A DNA stretch of 64,000 nucleotides, taken from assembly GCF_964355755.1 (NCBI RefSeq), contig NC_092679.1, positions 13,382,932 through 13,446,931 of the forward strand, written 5' to 3'. Numbering within the stretch: position 1 is the stretch's first letter; the number at the start of each line of letters is the position of its first letter. Shown one piece after another: positions 49,329 through 59,700 of the stretch. The stretch is from Antedon mediterranea. Taxonomy: Eukaryota; Echinodermata; Crinoidea; Comatulida; Antedonidae. The notes under the pieces are model-generated. The model saw nothing but the letters and a program-made list of their open reading frames with translations, searched no databases and was not told the DNA's origin. A program made the translations under genes and the position numbers.

Positions 49329-49496
49329 AGTCGCGTGCTAAAACGCATAGTGATACCGGACCGACAGACAGACCGACAGACCGACCGACAGACAGACCGA
49401 CAGACCAACCGACCGACTGACCGACAGACAGACCGACAGACAGACCGACCGACCGACCGACATAGTGAACTATAGAGTCGCGTCCACGCGACTAAA
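49329..49496 (+). repeat. Microsatellite-bearing mini-element, copy 3 (most complete)
   Basis: Begins AGTCGCGTGCTAAAACGC, then CATAGTGATACCGGACCG, a long GACAGACC array, CGACATAGTGAACTATAGAG and the hairpin-forming end TCGCGTCCACGCGACT. Located between the two oxidase genes. Confidence 0.7.
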
Positions 49497-50187
49497 AACT
49501 AGCATTTTAGAGAACTTACTTTAATTTTATTTCATTCACTGTTTTTTATATGCAATATTTTCATTTATTTGTACAATTTTAAATATACAATATGTATAAT
49601 GTATTTTTTCACTAATATTATTTTGTATAAATGGTTCTATTATAGCTTCATCTGTGTGGAGTCTATTTACCTTTATGCCAAATATTTATCTATATCGGTT
49701 TAAGAATGACAGAATTACCGTATTTATACTATTATACATTGGTTTGTAAATGAATACCGTACGTTCATAAATAAAGACATAAAGTCATGTTAATGAAAAT
49801 GAGAAGAAATTACAATAAAGGAGGGTAATTCCCACGAAAGATAAAACAAATGTTATTATATGATATTTATTCAATCAGTGTAAAATATAATATTTAAATA
49901 ATAAGCCTTCAAATTTCCATACGGAACTTAAACTAGACGGATAACTAATTCTGTTAGTGGCAAGTCTTTTAAATGTTAGCGAAAATAGATAAATAAGATA
50001 CAAATCCTGTCACAGTTTTCTTAAAAGAAGAAACAATAAAACAAACACAAAACAATACAAAAAACTTAATTTTATTCAAATTGTCATGATCGTGTGCAGT
50101 AATTATATAGAAAGAAAAGGTTGTTCAAATTTTTAAGAAGAGGAGCCTACAAAATTTCAAAGCTAACAATTATTTGGAGAGAGACAA

Positions 50188-50286
50188 AAACAATTCAGGT
50201 TACTCCGCACACAGGCCATCTCAATCTTCCTGTATGCATGCGAGTACTGGACATTACACAAAGAATCTATACGATATGGAAAATAG
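50188..50286 (+). pseudogene. Non-LTR retrotransposon reverse transcriptase fragment
   Basis: One open stretch of 32 codons ends in TAG and contains LLRTQAISIFLYACEYWTL, the typical late RT motif (LYGCExWTL) of non-LTR elements. Basic text (GRSRKRGR) follows near 50412-50440 out of frame. It is a dead remnant between the oxidase genes. A shorter inverted piece of the same element is at 31438-31498. Confidence 0.65.
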
Positions 50287-50599
50287 ATAAATAGAACCCG
50301 TATAACTATACCGTGTATCATAAGGCAATACACAGTGATTGTCATCAGACAAGCGATAGACCCATATGATATTTCATAACCACGGTAAAAAAGGACAAAG
50401 TTAAATGGTATTATGGCAGAAGCAGAAAAAGAGGCAGACACCATACGCCGAATGGACGAGTTTCTGGCTATATGCAGAATATGCATAATACAGTTTAATC
50501 GTTTTTTGTATCATTCTATCCAGTTCAAACTTTCAAAGAGGTACAAGACGCAAACACTGTCGGCAAGTGCGACACAAAGGGAAAACGTGCATTTCTAAT

Positions 50600-50760
50600 C
50601 TCTTTGGTTGTTGTCTCATATCCACATAGTTGTACCATGGAGGAAATATTTCTTCCATGGTTGTACAGTATTTCTACTTTGCGCTTGGGATTATTCCATT
50701 TTAGTTATACATTTTACTTACTGAATAAATGAATAAATAAATAAATTGTTATTGTGATAC
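50600..50760 (+). repeat. 3' flank of duplicated oxidase unit A
   Basis: GATTATTCCATTTTAGTTATA and TTTACTTACTGAATAAAT here match 55743-55792 downstream of gene B, showing that the duplicated unit included 3' flanking DNA. It includes a tandem AATA run. Confidence 0.6.
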
Positions 50761-50912
50761 AGACAACACTGTACTTGCATTCATCACATAATAATAATGT
50801 ACTAATACTGTACATTTAATGCTATTAGAAATTATTTTGTATAAGTTAATGTAATACTGTACATTCAATCTTAGACGTATACTTTTTAGTTGTATCACCC
50901 TCATGGTTAATT

Positions 50913-50970
50913 TCTGCAATCAATGTTTACGATCTTTGGTGAAATTTAATTAAGAGACCCGTAACAAGTT
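50913..50970 (+). promoter_or_regulatory. Conserved upstream block of oxidase gene B with Fox-type site
   Basis: The same GCAATCAATGTTTACGATCT word as upstream of gene A. TGTTTAC is at 50924-50930, 126 bp before the start. GAGACCCGTAA is also shared, and the rest of the region is diverged. Confidence 0.55.
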
Positions 50971-51049
50971 GAGAAAATAAATATATTCAATCCTAAGCAG
51001 CCTTTTTGTACAGAAGTTGAAATTTAAAGCCTTTGATTTTTAAGGTACA

Positions 51050-54000
51050 ATGAATCCAATTCACGACAAAGACCATGTTTGTTTAGACGATTTCCAAAAA
51101 GTTGCAGGTGAACGGTTACAAAGTTCATCATTCAACTATTTTGCAGACGGCTGTAACGAACAGTTTACATTGAAGGAAAACCGAGAGGCGTTTAAAAGGT
51201 TTGTAAGGCTAGAAATATTGTCTTCATTAATAGCAAGAAGCTATAGTTATCTGAGTAGGTTATGTTAAATACAGTAGTGCATGGTAGAAGGGAACTTCAG
51301 TTGTAAGTACTTTTACTTATATTACATATCTTTATTTGTTTAAAGTCTATTCTTAAATAGATGATTATGATATTAATTATACAAAGAGAGTCGCTCATGA
51401 TCAGTAGTGCGAGGTTCACCCGGTTCTGTTTTTCCTTCATTTGGTTTGATGGTTTATAAAACAAACAATAAAGTAAAGGGGAATTCCCATCTATCAATGG
51501 AGTGTGTCATATTATAGTATTATTATGTACATTATTTAGTTTAATTTGTTTATACATGTCTTTTAATTGTAAAATTTGTCAACATATTTCAAGCTGTATA
51601 CTGTATTCAAATTGTTTACAGATACCGCTTGCGACCGAAGCTTCTTCGATATGTATCCAATATAGATTTAAGCACAACGATACTAGGTGAGCCTATCTCT
51701 TGGCCAGTCGGTTTATCACCAACAGCTTTTCACAGATTGGCTGATTTTCAAGAAGGTGAAGTTGCAACTACTAGAGGTAACTTACAATATTATTAAAATA
51801 CAATATATACGGATCGCTCAATAATAAGATGTATAGCACGTATAAGCATGACCTATGGTTTTGAAATATTTGTTTTGAAACATAAAAAACACCGAAAATT
51901 GCAGTAATTCAGGTTTAAAGTCAGTATTGACTCTTTTGAGCACAATACAGTAGCTCATCCGTATTGTGTTTCAATATTTAGATCTATGCGGACTGAATTG
52001 GACTCTTTATTTTTCAAGTCCGTTAGATTTTGCCTGCGATTTTCAAACTATAGACTAGCATCAGATAGTAAATACGTCTAGTAACTAGCTTTGCTCCTGC
52101 TAATTATTGCACCTTTTGTGTTTGGCCTACCCCTGTAAAATTCAAGGCTACGGGCGTTCAATATTTTGATTTCTTTTGATTCATACAAGTTTGTTTCTCT
52201 TGTTAATACAAAGACAATTTATATTTTGCCAAACAGGCCTAATAAAATTATGTATACCAGTATATTTTCAAATATCAATTTAATAAAGAAAATATAAATT
52301 TTGATTGAAATAATTTATATGATTTGTCATCAAAGTTTATTTTTTTGGAACAATATCAGAGTATAAATTACTAATATACAGATTTGAGTTCTAGTTGCCT
52401 GACCATATTGAATGTATCTTCAGGCAAGATGCTTTACTCCCATTGCATCGTCCTTCGGATGGGACGTAAAGTCGTTGGTGGTCCCGTGTATATAATGTAA
52501 GTGTATGTTAAAGAACTTGGTTCACTATGCGAACAAGAGTAGAGGATCGTCTGCCGGTGTGCTGATCTGGCAGGCGCTGCACTGCTGGCTGCCGTGGGTT
52601 CGCAGAAGACCTAATCGAAATTTCCTCAGTTTCCAGTTAAGCTTGATGACGATAATAATAACCTTACGATTCGATATTATTTATTTCATTTAAACAACAT
52701 GGTATAAATTGTGGTTACCTTTATTATTCGATGAAATTAACACGTCTTGAAAGGAATACAAATTGATTGAAGTTTAACAATAACAATATGTGTCTATAGG
52801 CCTATACAAAAATAAAAACATTAAGACATTTTACAAAAGAAAAAGAAGGGAAAAAACATAAGTTTACACGCACATCCAAAGTGTTTTGGAATGCGCGTAA
52901 ACGTACAACATACTGATATTTGCACAAACTATTCAGTTCGCGAAATAAAAAAGAGTTTACCCTTTTTGGAAAAGTCAGTTATTTTCAACATAATTCTGTG
53001 ACAGGGGTCTTTGATTTTTACGAAGAAATCCTTGCACAGTCGAACACAGGGTAGATAACACAAGGAAGATACAGGTTTCAGAATAAGTAGCTTGTTGGAA
53101 AATACATTTAAAGGCCCTTCTGACTCTGTTGCTTTGTAATATTGGATCCTCAAAAAGAGGCCGCATATTCGAAATTGGTTTAATGATTAAAAGAACAAAC
53201 TATATACATTTTTTGTCTGTAGCTGCTGCTTCTGTTGGGTCTGTAATGGCACTAAGCTGCGTGTCAACACGTACAATAGAAGAAATAGCAGCCGTGACAC
53301 CTCAAGGTGTTCGATGGATGCAGGTGCAATTCTTTAAGCCGCGACAACAACTTGAGAATCTAATTGAACGGGCTGAAAAGGCTGGATACACAGCGTTAGT
53401 TGTGACTGTTGATCAACCATTTCCTGGAAAGAAATACAGAACGACGAAAGACAGAAACGCATCATTATTTACATTTACTGGCCATGCAAAGTTAGTACTT
53501 TATAATTATTATTATATCAGTATATAAGTAATATCCAAGGTAAAAATCCTCAGTAGAATCCTGTTGTGACGAGTTTAATCCATTGGGTTCCGGGTCATTC
53601 CTGAGTGATGGAATGGAGGAATCCTTTTACTGAACCAAATTGTTAAAACTCATTTGGCAACCATTTACATTGTTGTATCCCACATTCATTTGTACTCAAG
53701 TTTAGCTAAATGATAATCTATTGTAAATAACCGTATACCTAAATTAATTAACATTTACAATTTCGTTCTCATTTGCAATGTGATATATATTTTTAGTCCA
53801 GTTAATATAGACATAACTACGTGCAAGTTTGACAACACAGCAACCTGGCAAGATATCAAATGGCTGAAATCTTTCACAAAATTACCATTGGTTCTTAAAG
53901 GCATAACAACTGGTAAGTTGTTTAAAACCACAATAATAATCTCTGAAACTAATTGCACAACGGGTTTTATGCCTATGTATCATTATTAATTGCTTTGTTC

Positions 54001-55297
54001 ATATCATCATAACCTCGCGCTCCGTAGTTTTCTTGACTTATTGGTTTTTTTTTGTAGGTGACCAAGCCAAAAATGCAATTGAATGTGGAGCTGATGCCAT
54101 ATTGGTATCTAATCACGGCGGACGACAACTAGATTATCTTCCAGCAACTGTACGTAAAAATAAACCAATCAATCAATAAAATAAAGATATATTTTCCCTA
54201 GCGGAAAAATGCAATCTTAATGTAATGTCATTTACATTGACCAAAAAACCCCGATTATTTTCAAACAACTGTAATTTAAAGCAAAAAAATATTGACATTT
54301 TCTGTCCAAAAATGTTTTATTTTGTTCGTTTAGTTTACATTCAACGTTTTATCTGATTTGATACTAGATTGATGCCTTACCTGAGGTTGTTGCTGCTGTT
54401 AAAGGTTCTGGTGTTGAGGTTTACATGGATGGTGGTGTAAGACATGGAACTGATGTTTTCAAGGCATTGGCCCGTGGAGCGAGAGCTGTTTTTATTGGTA
54501 GACCAATCATATGGGGCTTGACGTGTAAAGTATGTTAACCAGGAAGAGTGTAATTTCACTTTTTCCTTGACGACTTATTGCCGCGATGTTTGAGTGTTGG
54601 CCATGAAGACTGAAGACTGTCCATGACGATTGGATTGTTCCCATGACAATAACGCGGCATAAGCTATTTGCACTGTAGTAGCCAAATGTAATTTATAACG
54701 CACACTGAGCCTACTGTAGACCCGATGCCGACCTTTCGTTGTTTTGTTTACGATTTGATCTAGTTTTCCTTGTGTGGAGTAAATATTTAACGTTTAAAAT
54801 TATAATATGGTAAACTTGTTTAGCCTTAAAACATAGATATATATAATATTAAAAACCTTACTTTAAACGTATAACATTTAGCGCCATCAATGATGTATTA
54901 TGAATATTGTGATTGTTGACGTGATATTTTATGGTTTACCATGACGTTGAGGATTGATCATTTAACCTTTAAAATTCAACTACTGTTTGTTTCTTGTTTC
55001 AAGGGATACGAAGGTGCCAAACAAGTGCTTGACATTTTGAAGGATGAGGTGGAGAAGACGATGGCTTTAATGGGTAAGAATTGTGCGTTAATTACTACAG
55101 CATAAGAGTTGTTGGAAATTAGTGCATGAGGTAAAACCTCCATGGTTAGTGTGTATTGCACTATTATTCTGTAATGTATTATATTAAACCTTATAACACA
55201 GTTCTGATATTTCTTTTTAGGATGTACAAATATCAACGAAATAGAACAATCTATGGTGGTGCATCAAGATTACTACAGGCAGCCAACAGTGTTATGA
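51050..55297 (+). CDS. HAO1-like: 2-hydroxyacid oxidase-like protein, tandem copy B (8 exons)
   Basis: Tandem paralogue of copy A, 2.3 kb downstream, same strand and same intron phases. Exons: 51050-51198, 51622-51776, 53223-53490, 53797-53912, 54058-54149, 54368-54529, 55004-55073, 55221-55297 (362 aa). Exon 4 is two codons shorter than in A and exon 8 one codon longer. It keeps Tyr30, Asp165, the FMN loop [10 protein letters not shown] and SNHGGRQLD (His249, Arg252). It shares the unusual replacements: Val115 for Trp (LSCVSTRT), Gln137 for Tyr (WMQVQF) and Lys172 for Arg (PFPGKK). The C-terminus QPTVL is not a PTS1. Exon 6 and the end of exon 1 are almost identical to copy A, while exons 2-4 have diverged. 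Introns are compact (0.2-1.4 kb) compared with A. It appears functional: no stops, and all splice sites are GT-AG. Confidence 0.92.
52420..52650 (+). mobile_element. SINE-like element body (oxidase B intron 2)
   Basis: Contains CAGGCAAGATGCTTTACTCC, GGATGGGACGTAAAG, GTTAAAGAACTTGGTTCACT and AAGAGTAGAGGATCGTCTGC, which resemble the body shared by many marine-invertebrate tRNA-SINEs. GGCAAGATACTTTACTTAC at 63538 is the corresponding text in another copy. The tail is only a short AATAATAA. Confidence 0.5.
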
Positions 55298-55785
55298 TAA
55301 TAATTTTTCATACATTCTCATCATTTATAGTAAATGTGGCGGTATCTAATTTTACTTATATAGGAGGAGTGGTACCAAGTATAATAACAGACATCTACGT
55401 CCACAGGCGTTCAAACTGTTTCGCTAATGAATTTAAATATGAATCAGAAGTTATAATATAACAGCACCATTATTATATGACATTTGTTCAATTTAAGATA
55501 TAAAATAAGTTACTGTAATGTCACAGTGGCGAGTTTCTCCTTGCTGATGAATGTGAGCGAAATTTATTATTAATTCGTAAACCACTACCGTAATTTATTA
55601 GGATATGTCAATACATAATTCAGTTTCTGTATGCAAGATATGTTGAGCCATTGTGACTGTTTTTTTTCTTATTATTCCTTCATCCATATGGTTGTATTTT
55701 CTATTTACGCCGTTTTTCGCACTCTACTAGATTGCGCTTGCGATTATTCCATTTTAGTTATAGGTGATATTTTCTTTACTTACTG

Positions 55786-55791
55786 AATAAA
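55786..55791 (+). other. Candidate polyadenylation signal of oxidase gene B
   Basis: AATAAA about 490 bases after the stop, inside the flank shared with unit A (50690-50730). No closer canonical hexamer was seen. Confidence 0.4.
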
Positions 55792-56158
55792 TCAATTGTT
55801 AAATGTGTAAACTTTGAATTCAACTTAATACATTTAACATTGTGAAATGGCGTGTATAATGTTATATTTTTATTCCGACACTTGGATTTTTTTATACAAC
55901 TGTGATGGCGCTAGTTACAATCCATGCGTCAATAAAATGACGTAGGCCTAAATGCATAAATGGCATAAATACGGAGAAAGATGAGTACTTGGGTTCCATT
56001 TTGGGTACGGGGGACAAGTATTATGTTATGATATTGTAGTAACAAGCCAGTTGTGTAAAGATAAAGTAATTTAACTGATTGTCGATAAATTTGTTTTGTC
56101 GTCAGCAGAAGCTTATTGACAGACAAGGGAGATATAAAACTAGTGTTTATAAATACGT

Positions 56159-56240
56159 CCGCAATCAATGTTTACGACCTTCGGCGGTGCATTTAGGCCC
56201 TATTCAAAAGCCGTAACAACCGGAGATAAGACAAATAATA
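56159..56240 (+). promoter_or_regulatory. Orphan third copy of the oxidase upstream block
   Basis: CGCAATCAATGTTTACGACC, GTGCATTTA, CCGTAACAACCGGAGA and AAATAATA appear in the same order as upstream of copies A and B, with the Fox-type TGTTTAC at 56169-56175. No oxidase exon follows; SLIRP begins about 460 bp later. It is probably the leading edge of a third unit left by unequal crossing-over. Confidence 0.6.
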
Positions 56241-56269
56241 ATCACGACCCATTTCATTTGAACGGTTAC

Positions 56270-56460
56270 ACCAAGGCATTAAGGCAATCTAACAACAGGA
56301 CAGACACAGGGCTTGCCTTGCCAAACTAGCAAATCGTAAAGACAATAAATTCCACCAACATACTCTATGTGTACTATAGGCTGAGCGTGTAACTGGTCGT
56401 GTCGCAGCCACATATGAACCCTTTGATCTGCGGGAGATTCAGGTTATTTTCATGATTTCT
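56270..56460. repeat. Dispersed repeat related to KIF6 intron sequences
   Basis: AAGGCAATCTAACAACA recurs at 20668 (AGGCAATCTAACAACAAGAC), and CTTTGATCTGCGGGAG with a preceding CAGCCACA-like word resembles 23935-23970. Element type unknown. Confidence 0.4.
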
Positions 56461-56700
56461 ACTATTTCTCTTTACATAACCGATTTTAATTTAGTTTTTT
56501 AGACGGTTTGCCTTTTATTGCTGTACATGGGTTGCCTAGGAAGCGACGATTTTTAGGCGAGACTGAAAAAATTAAAGTTGCGTAAATGGCGCTCCATAGT
56601 TAAAAGCGTTCCATACCAAAACACGTTTTATTCGCCCGCCGCGAGTAGATCAGAATCAACATTTAGATAGATAGACAGCATAAAAAATACTGTAAAAACC

Positions 56701-59700
56701 ATGGCTAGTGGAAGACAGGCTGCCAGAAAAGCTTATGAAATATTTGTAGCAAGGTTACCTTGGACCGTAGGACCCGGTATGATACTATGAAATTAGTTTC
56801 ATAGGTAGGGTTAGACCTAGTTTAGGCTAGGCTATTTATAGGCCTCACTCCACACCAGTAAAGTGTTGGTAGCAGATGCCTGCCGGCGGCTATGCCTACT
56901 TCGGGCTAGCCTCTACTAGAGGTCACTAGGCCTAGGCCTAGCTAGGTAGAGGTCTAGCCTAGGCCAGGGCCGTAGCCAGGATCTGTCAAGGGGGGGTTCG
57001 CACACTAAGTATTTGGCCCACCCCCATACCTACCCCCCCCCCCGGGGTGGGGCCTGAGGCGAAGCAAATTTTGTTAAATGACACCCCTAGTAGATGGCCG
57101 GAAAAGACACTCATGCAGCATGCTACGAATGAGCAAAACGATCGTACTGGGACTCGTGGACTATTTAAACGATAACATTTGTTGCCGTATGTTAGATGCC
57201 CGTGCTCTGCGCGGAACCGCCGATTGTTTGTTTGATAAAAATTTGATCATTTACTCGATATTTTGTTTTGCGTTCAAGTTCAATGCGAACGTACGTCTAG
57301 GAGAAGCCCCGAAAAAAGCACACTGGGTGAAGGCAAATGCAATTCTTATTATAGCACTATCTATAATATTTACATAAAATAAAAGGGGGAATCCCGGATT
57401 GTTTAGTTTTAGCGGCAGCGCTTGCAGCTAATCGCTATGGCTGTTCCTGATGCCAAAACAAAATATTGGTTAATTTTTCAACCAATAAAAGTGCGCATGA
57501 TCAGTCCAAACAACCAGATGCCCAATAACATTGCAACAATTTGTCCTTCACGTCAAAGGTTAAAGATTTGAATGAGAAAAAAAAAGAATCTCTGCGTAAT
57601 TGATCGAACAATCTTCCTTGGATATTTGGTCAAACATCATAAAAAAAAATACACCCACTTGTTTAGCGCACAGTAACTGCAGCCACACATTGGAATAGAC
57701 TACTGTACTCGTACTCTTCTGTGTATAATACTATATCTCGGTTAGAGACCAGTCCCGCCTAAAAGGTAAGCTAGTCTGCCTTGTGTAATAACAGTAATAC
57801 CAGCACACTCTCGGCCGATTTACAATAAGCATTGATTTTAAATGCACTTTTATTTTACGTTTTTACTTTTAAAATAATAATCGCCTGCATTTATGGGGCC
57901 GGGGCAAGTGGCACATTTCTTTAATGCCATACTACATCAATCTATACTATTCTGAAGCCGACCGGACCTAGCGGTTCAGGTTCTTTCTGGTCTGGTCTTC
58001 CGATGTCCTCCCTTCTCCGAGGCCCACCTCCACCATACGGTGCCCGCCACTCCACTCGAGCCTCCATCGAGTGCTCCGCTCCAGTGGTTCAAAGCAAGTC
58101 GGAGCATGCGTCCTTATCACGTGGGCGCACATGCTGTCCACTGGACCGCATCCTAGAGGGCATGACGTCTTCCGCAAGGCCGGGGTGCTCACCCCTCCCT
58201 TCTCCCCAGCCACTACGGACTCCTTCGGACTGGCCAGGAGCACCTCTTCCTCCATCTCGGTCACATGTGTGGTGCTAATGTAAAACAAGCACGAATGTGC
58301 AATACTCGGGGTACAGCGAAAGAAGCTGTAATGACGTCATAAGACCGGATGTAACGTCACATACACATCAAAAACCGCGCTACCAAATACGGCTATACGA
58401 TACCATCTTCGAGACGTCATATGGCTGCATCCGGTATGAAATTAAAAAATCCGGCTCTCTATAGCTTTGAGGACATGTCCCTATATTCATGCTAAATCCG
58501 AGCTCAATACTACAACGAATAAGGGAGGAGTAGTACTTTATAAATTGCACTTTTTGCTCAATAGTGTCCGGATGGAAGAAGAAGAGGAAAAGATGAGAGA
58601 GTCCTAGACTCAGGTACCCCGACTAATAAAACGATATATACTCTATATCATTTTACGTATACAGTATATTTCACCATAAAGTTAAAGAAAAATAGGTTTC
58701 GCCAGGGCTCGAACCGGGACCTTCTGCGAGTTAAGCAGACTTGACAACCACTACACTACGAAACCTCTTACACCAAAAATGTGGGTTACACAAAGTTTTT
58801 TAATCCATTTAAATTACAAATAAATTATTATGTAATAAGCACAAAGCAAGATAAACATGTGTAAAAGTGATAATTACCGATTACATAAAATAAATATTTT
58901 TAAAAATAATAAAAATAAGATATACTGTATATCATATTACCTTATCAGTACTTTTTACCATAAAGTTGAAAAACAAAGGTTTCGCCCGGGCTCGAACCGG
59001 GGACCTTCTGCGTGTTAAGCAGACGTGATAACCACTACGCCAAGAAGCCGCATATAACTACATAACGCTGTGGTGTGTGTCACACATTGTGGCTTCTTAA
59101 TTAAACAAATTAATTAACAAAAAAGCACGAATGTGCAATACTCGGGGTACAGCAAAAGAAGCTGTATACAGACGTATACAGTTAGAAAGTAAAGAAAAAT
59201 AGATTTCGCCCGGGCTCGAACCGGGACCTTCTGCGTGTTAAGCAGACTTGACAACCACTACACTACGAGACCTCTTACATTAAAAATGTGGGTTACAGAA
59301 AGTTTTTTAACCCATTTAAATTACAAATAAATGGTAATAAGCACAAAGCAAAATAAACATGTGTAAAAGTGATAAATACCGATTACACAAAATAAGTATT
59401 TTAAAAAATAATAAAAATAAAATATACTCTGTATAATTATCATATTGCGTATACAGTACTTTTCACCATAAAGTTAAAAAAAAAGGTTTCGTCCGGGCTC
59501 GAACCAGGTACCTTCTGCGTGTTAAGCAAACGTGATAACCACTACGCCAAGAATCCGCATATAACCATATAACTACATAACGCTGTGGTGTGTGTCACAC
59601 ATTGTGGCTTCTTAATTAAACAAATTAATTAACAAAAAATTAAAAATCCGGCTCTATAGCTTTGAGGACATGTCCCTGTAGTATGTTCATGCCAAATCCC

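Larger units (their letters stand above)
58287..59640. repeat. Segmental duplication containing the tRNA-Val-like genes
   Basis: AAGCACGAATGTGCAATACT starts at 58287 and 59124. The tRNA-bearing parts 58670-59100 and 59180-59640 align over their length (for example GCTGTGGTGTGTGTCACACA at 59068 and 59582). A further block (GGAGGAGTAGTACTTTA, AATAGTGTCC) occurs at 58450-58622 and 59640-59825. Confidence 0.75.

Noticed and set aside
58003-58283. Two plus-strand frames of 91 and 70 codons
   Set aside because: They are shadows in a GC-rich patch, with Pro/Ser-rich composition and no domain.
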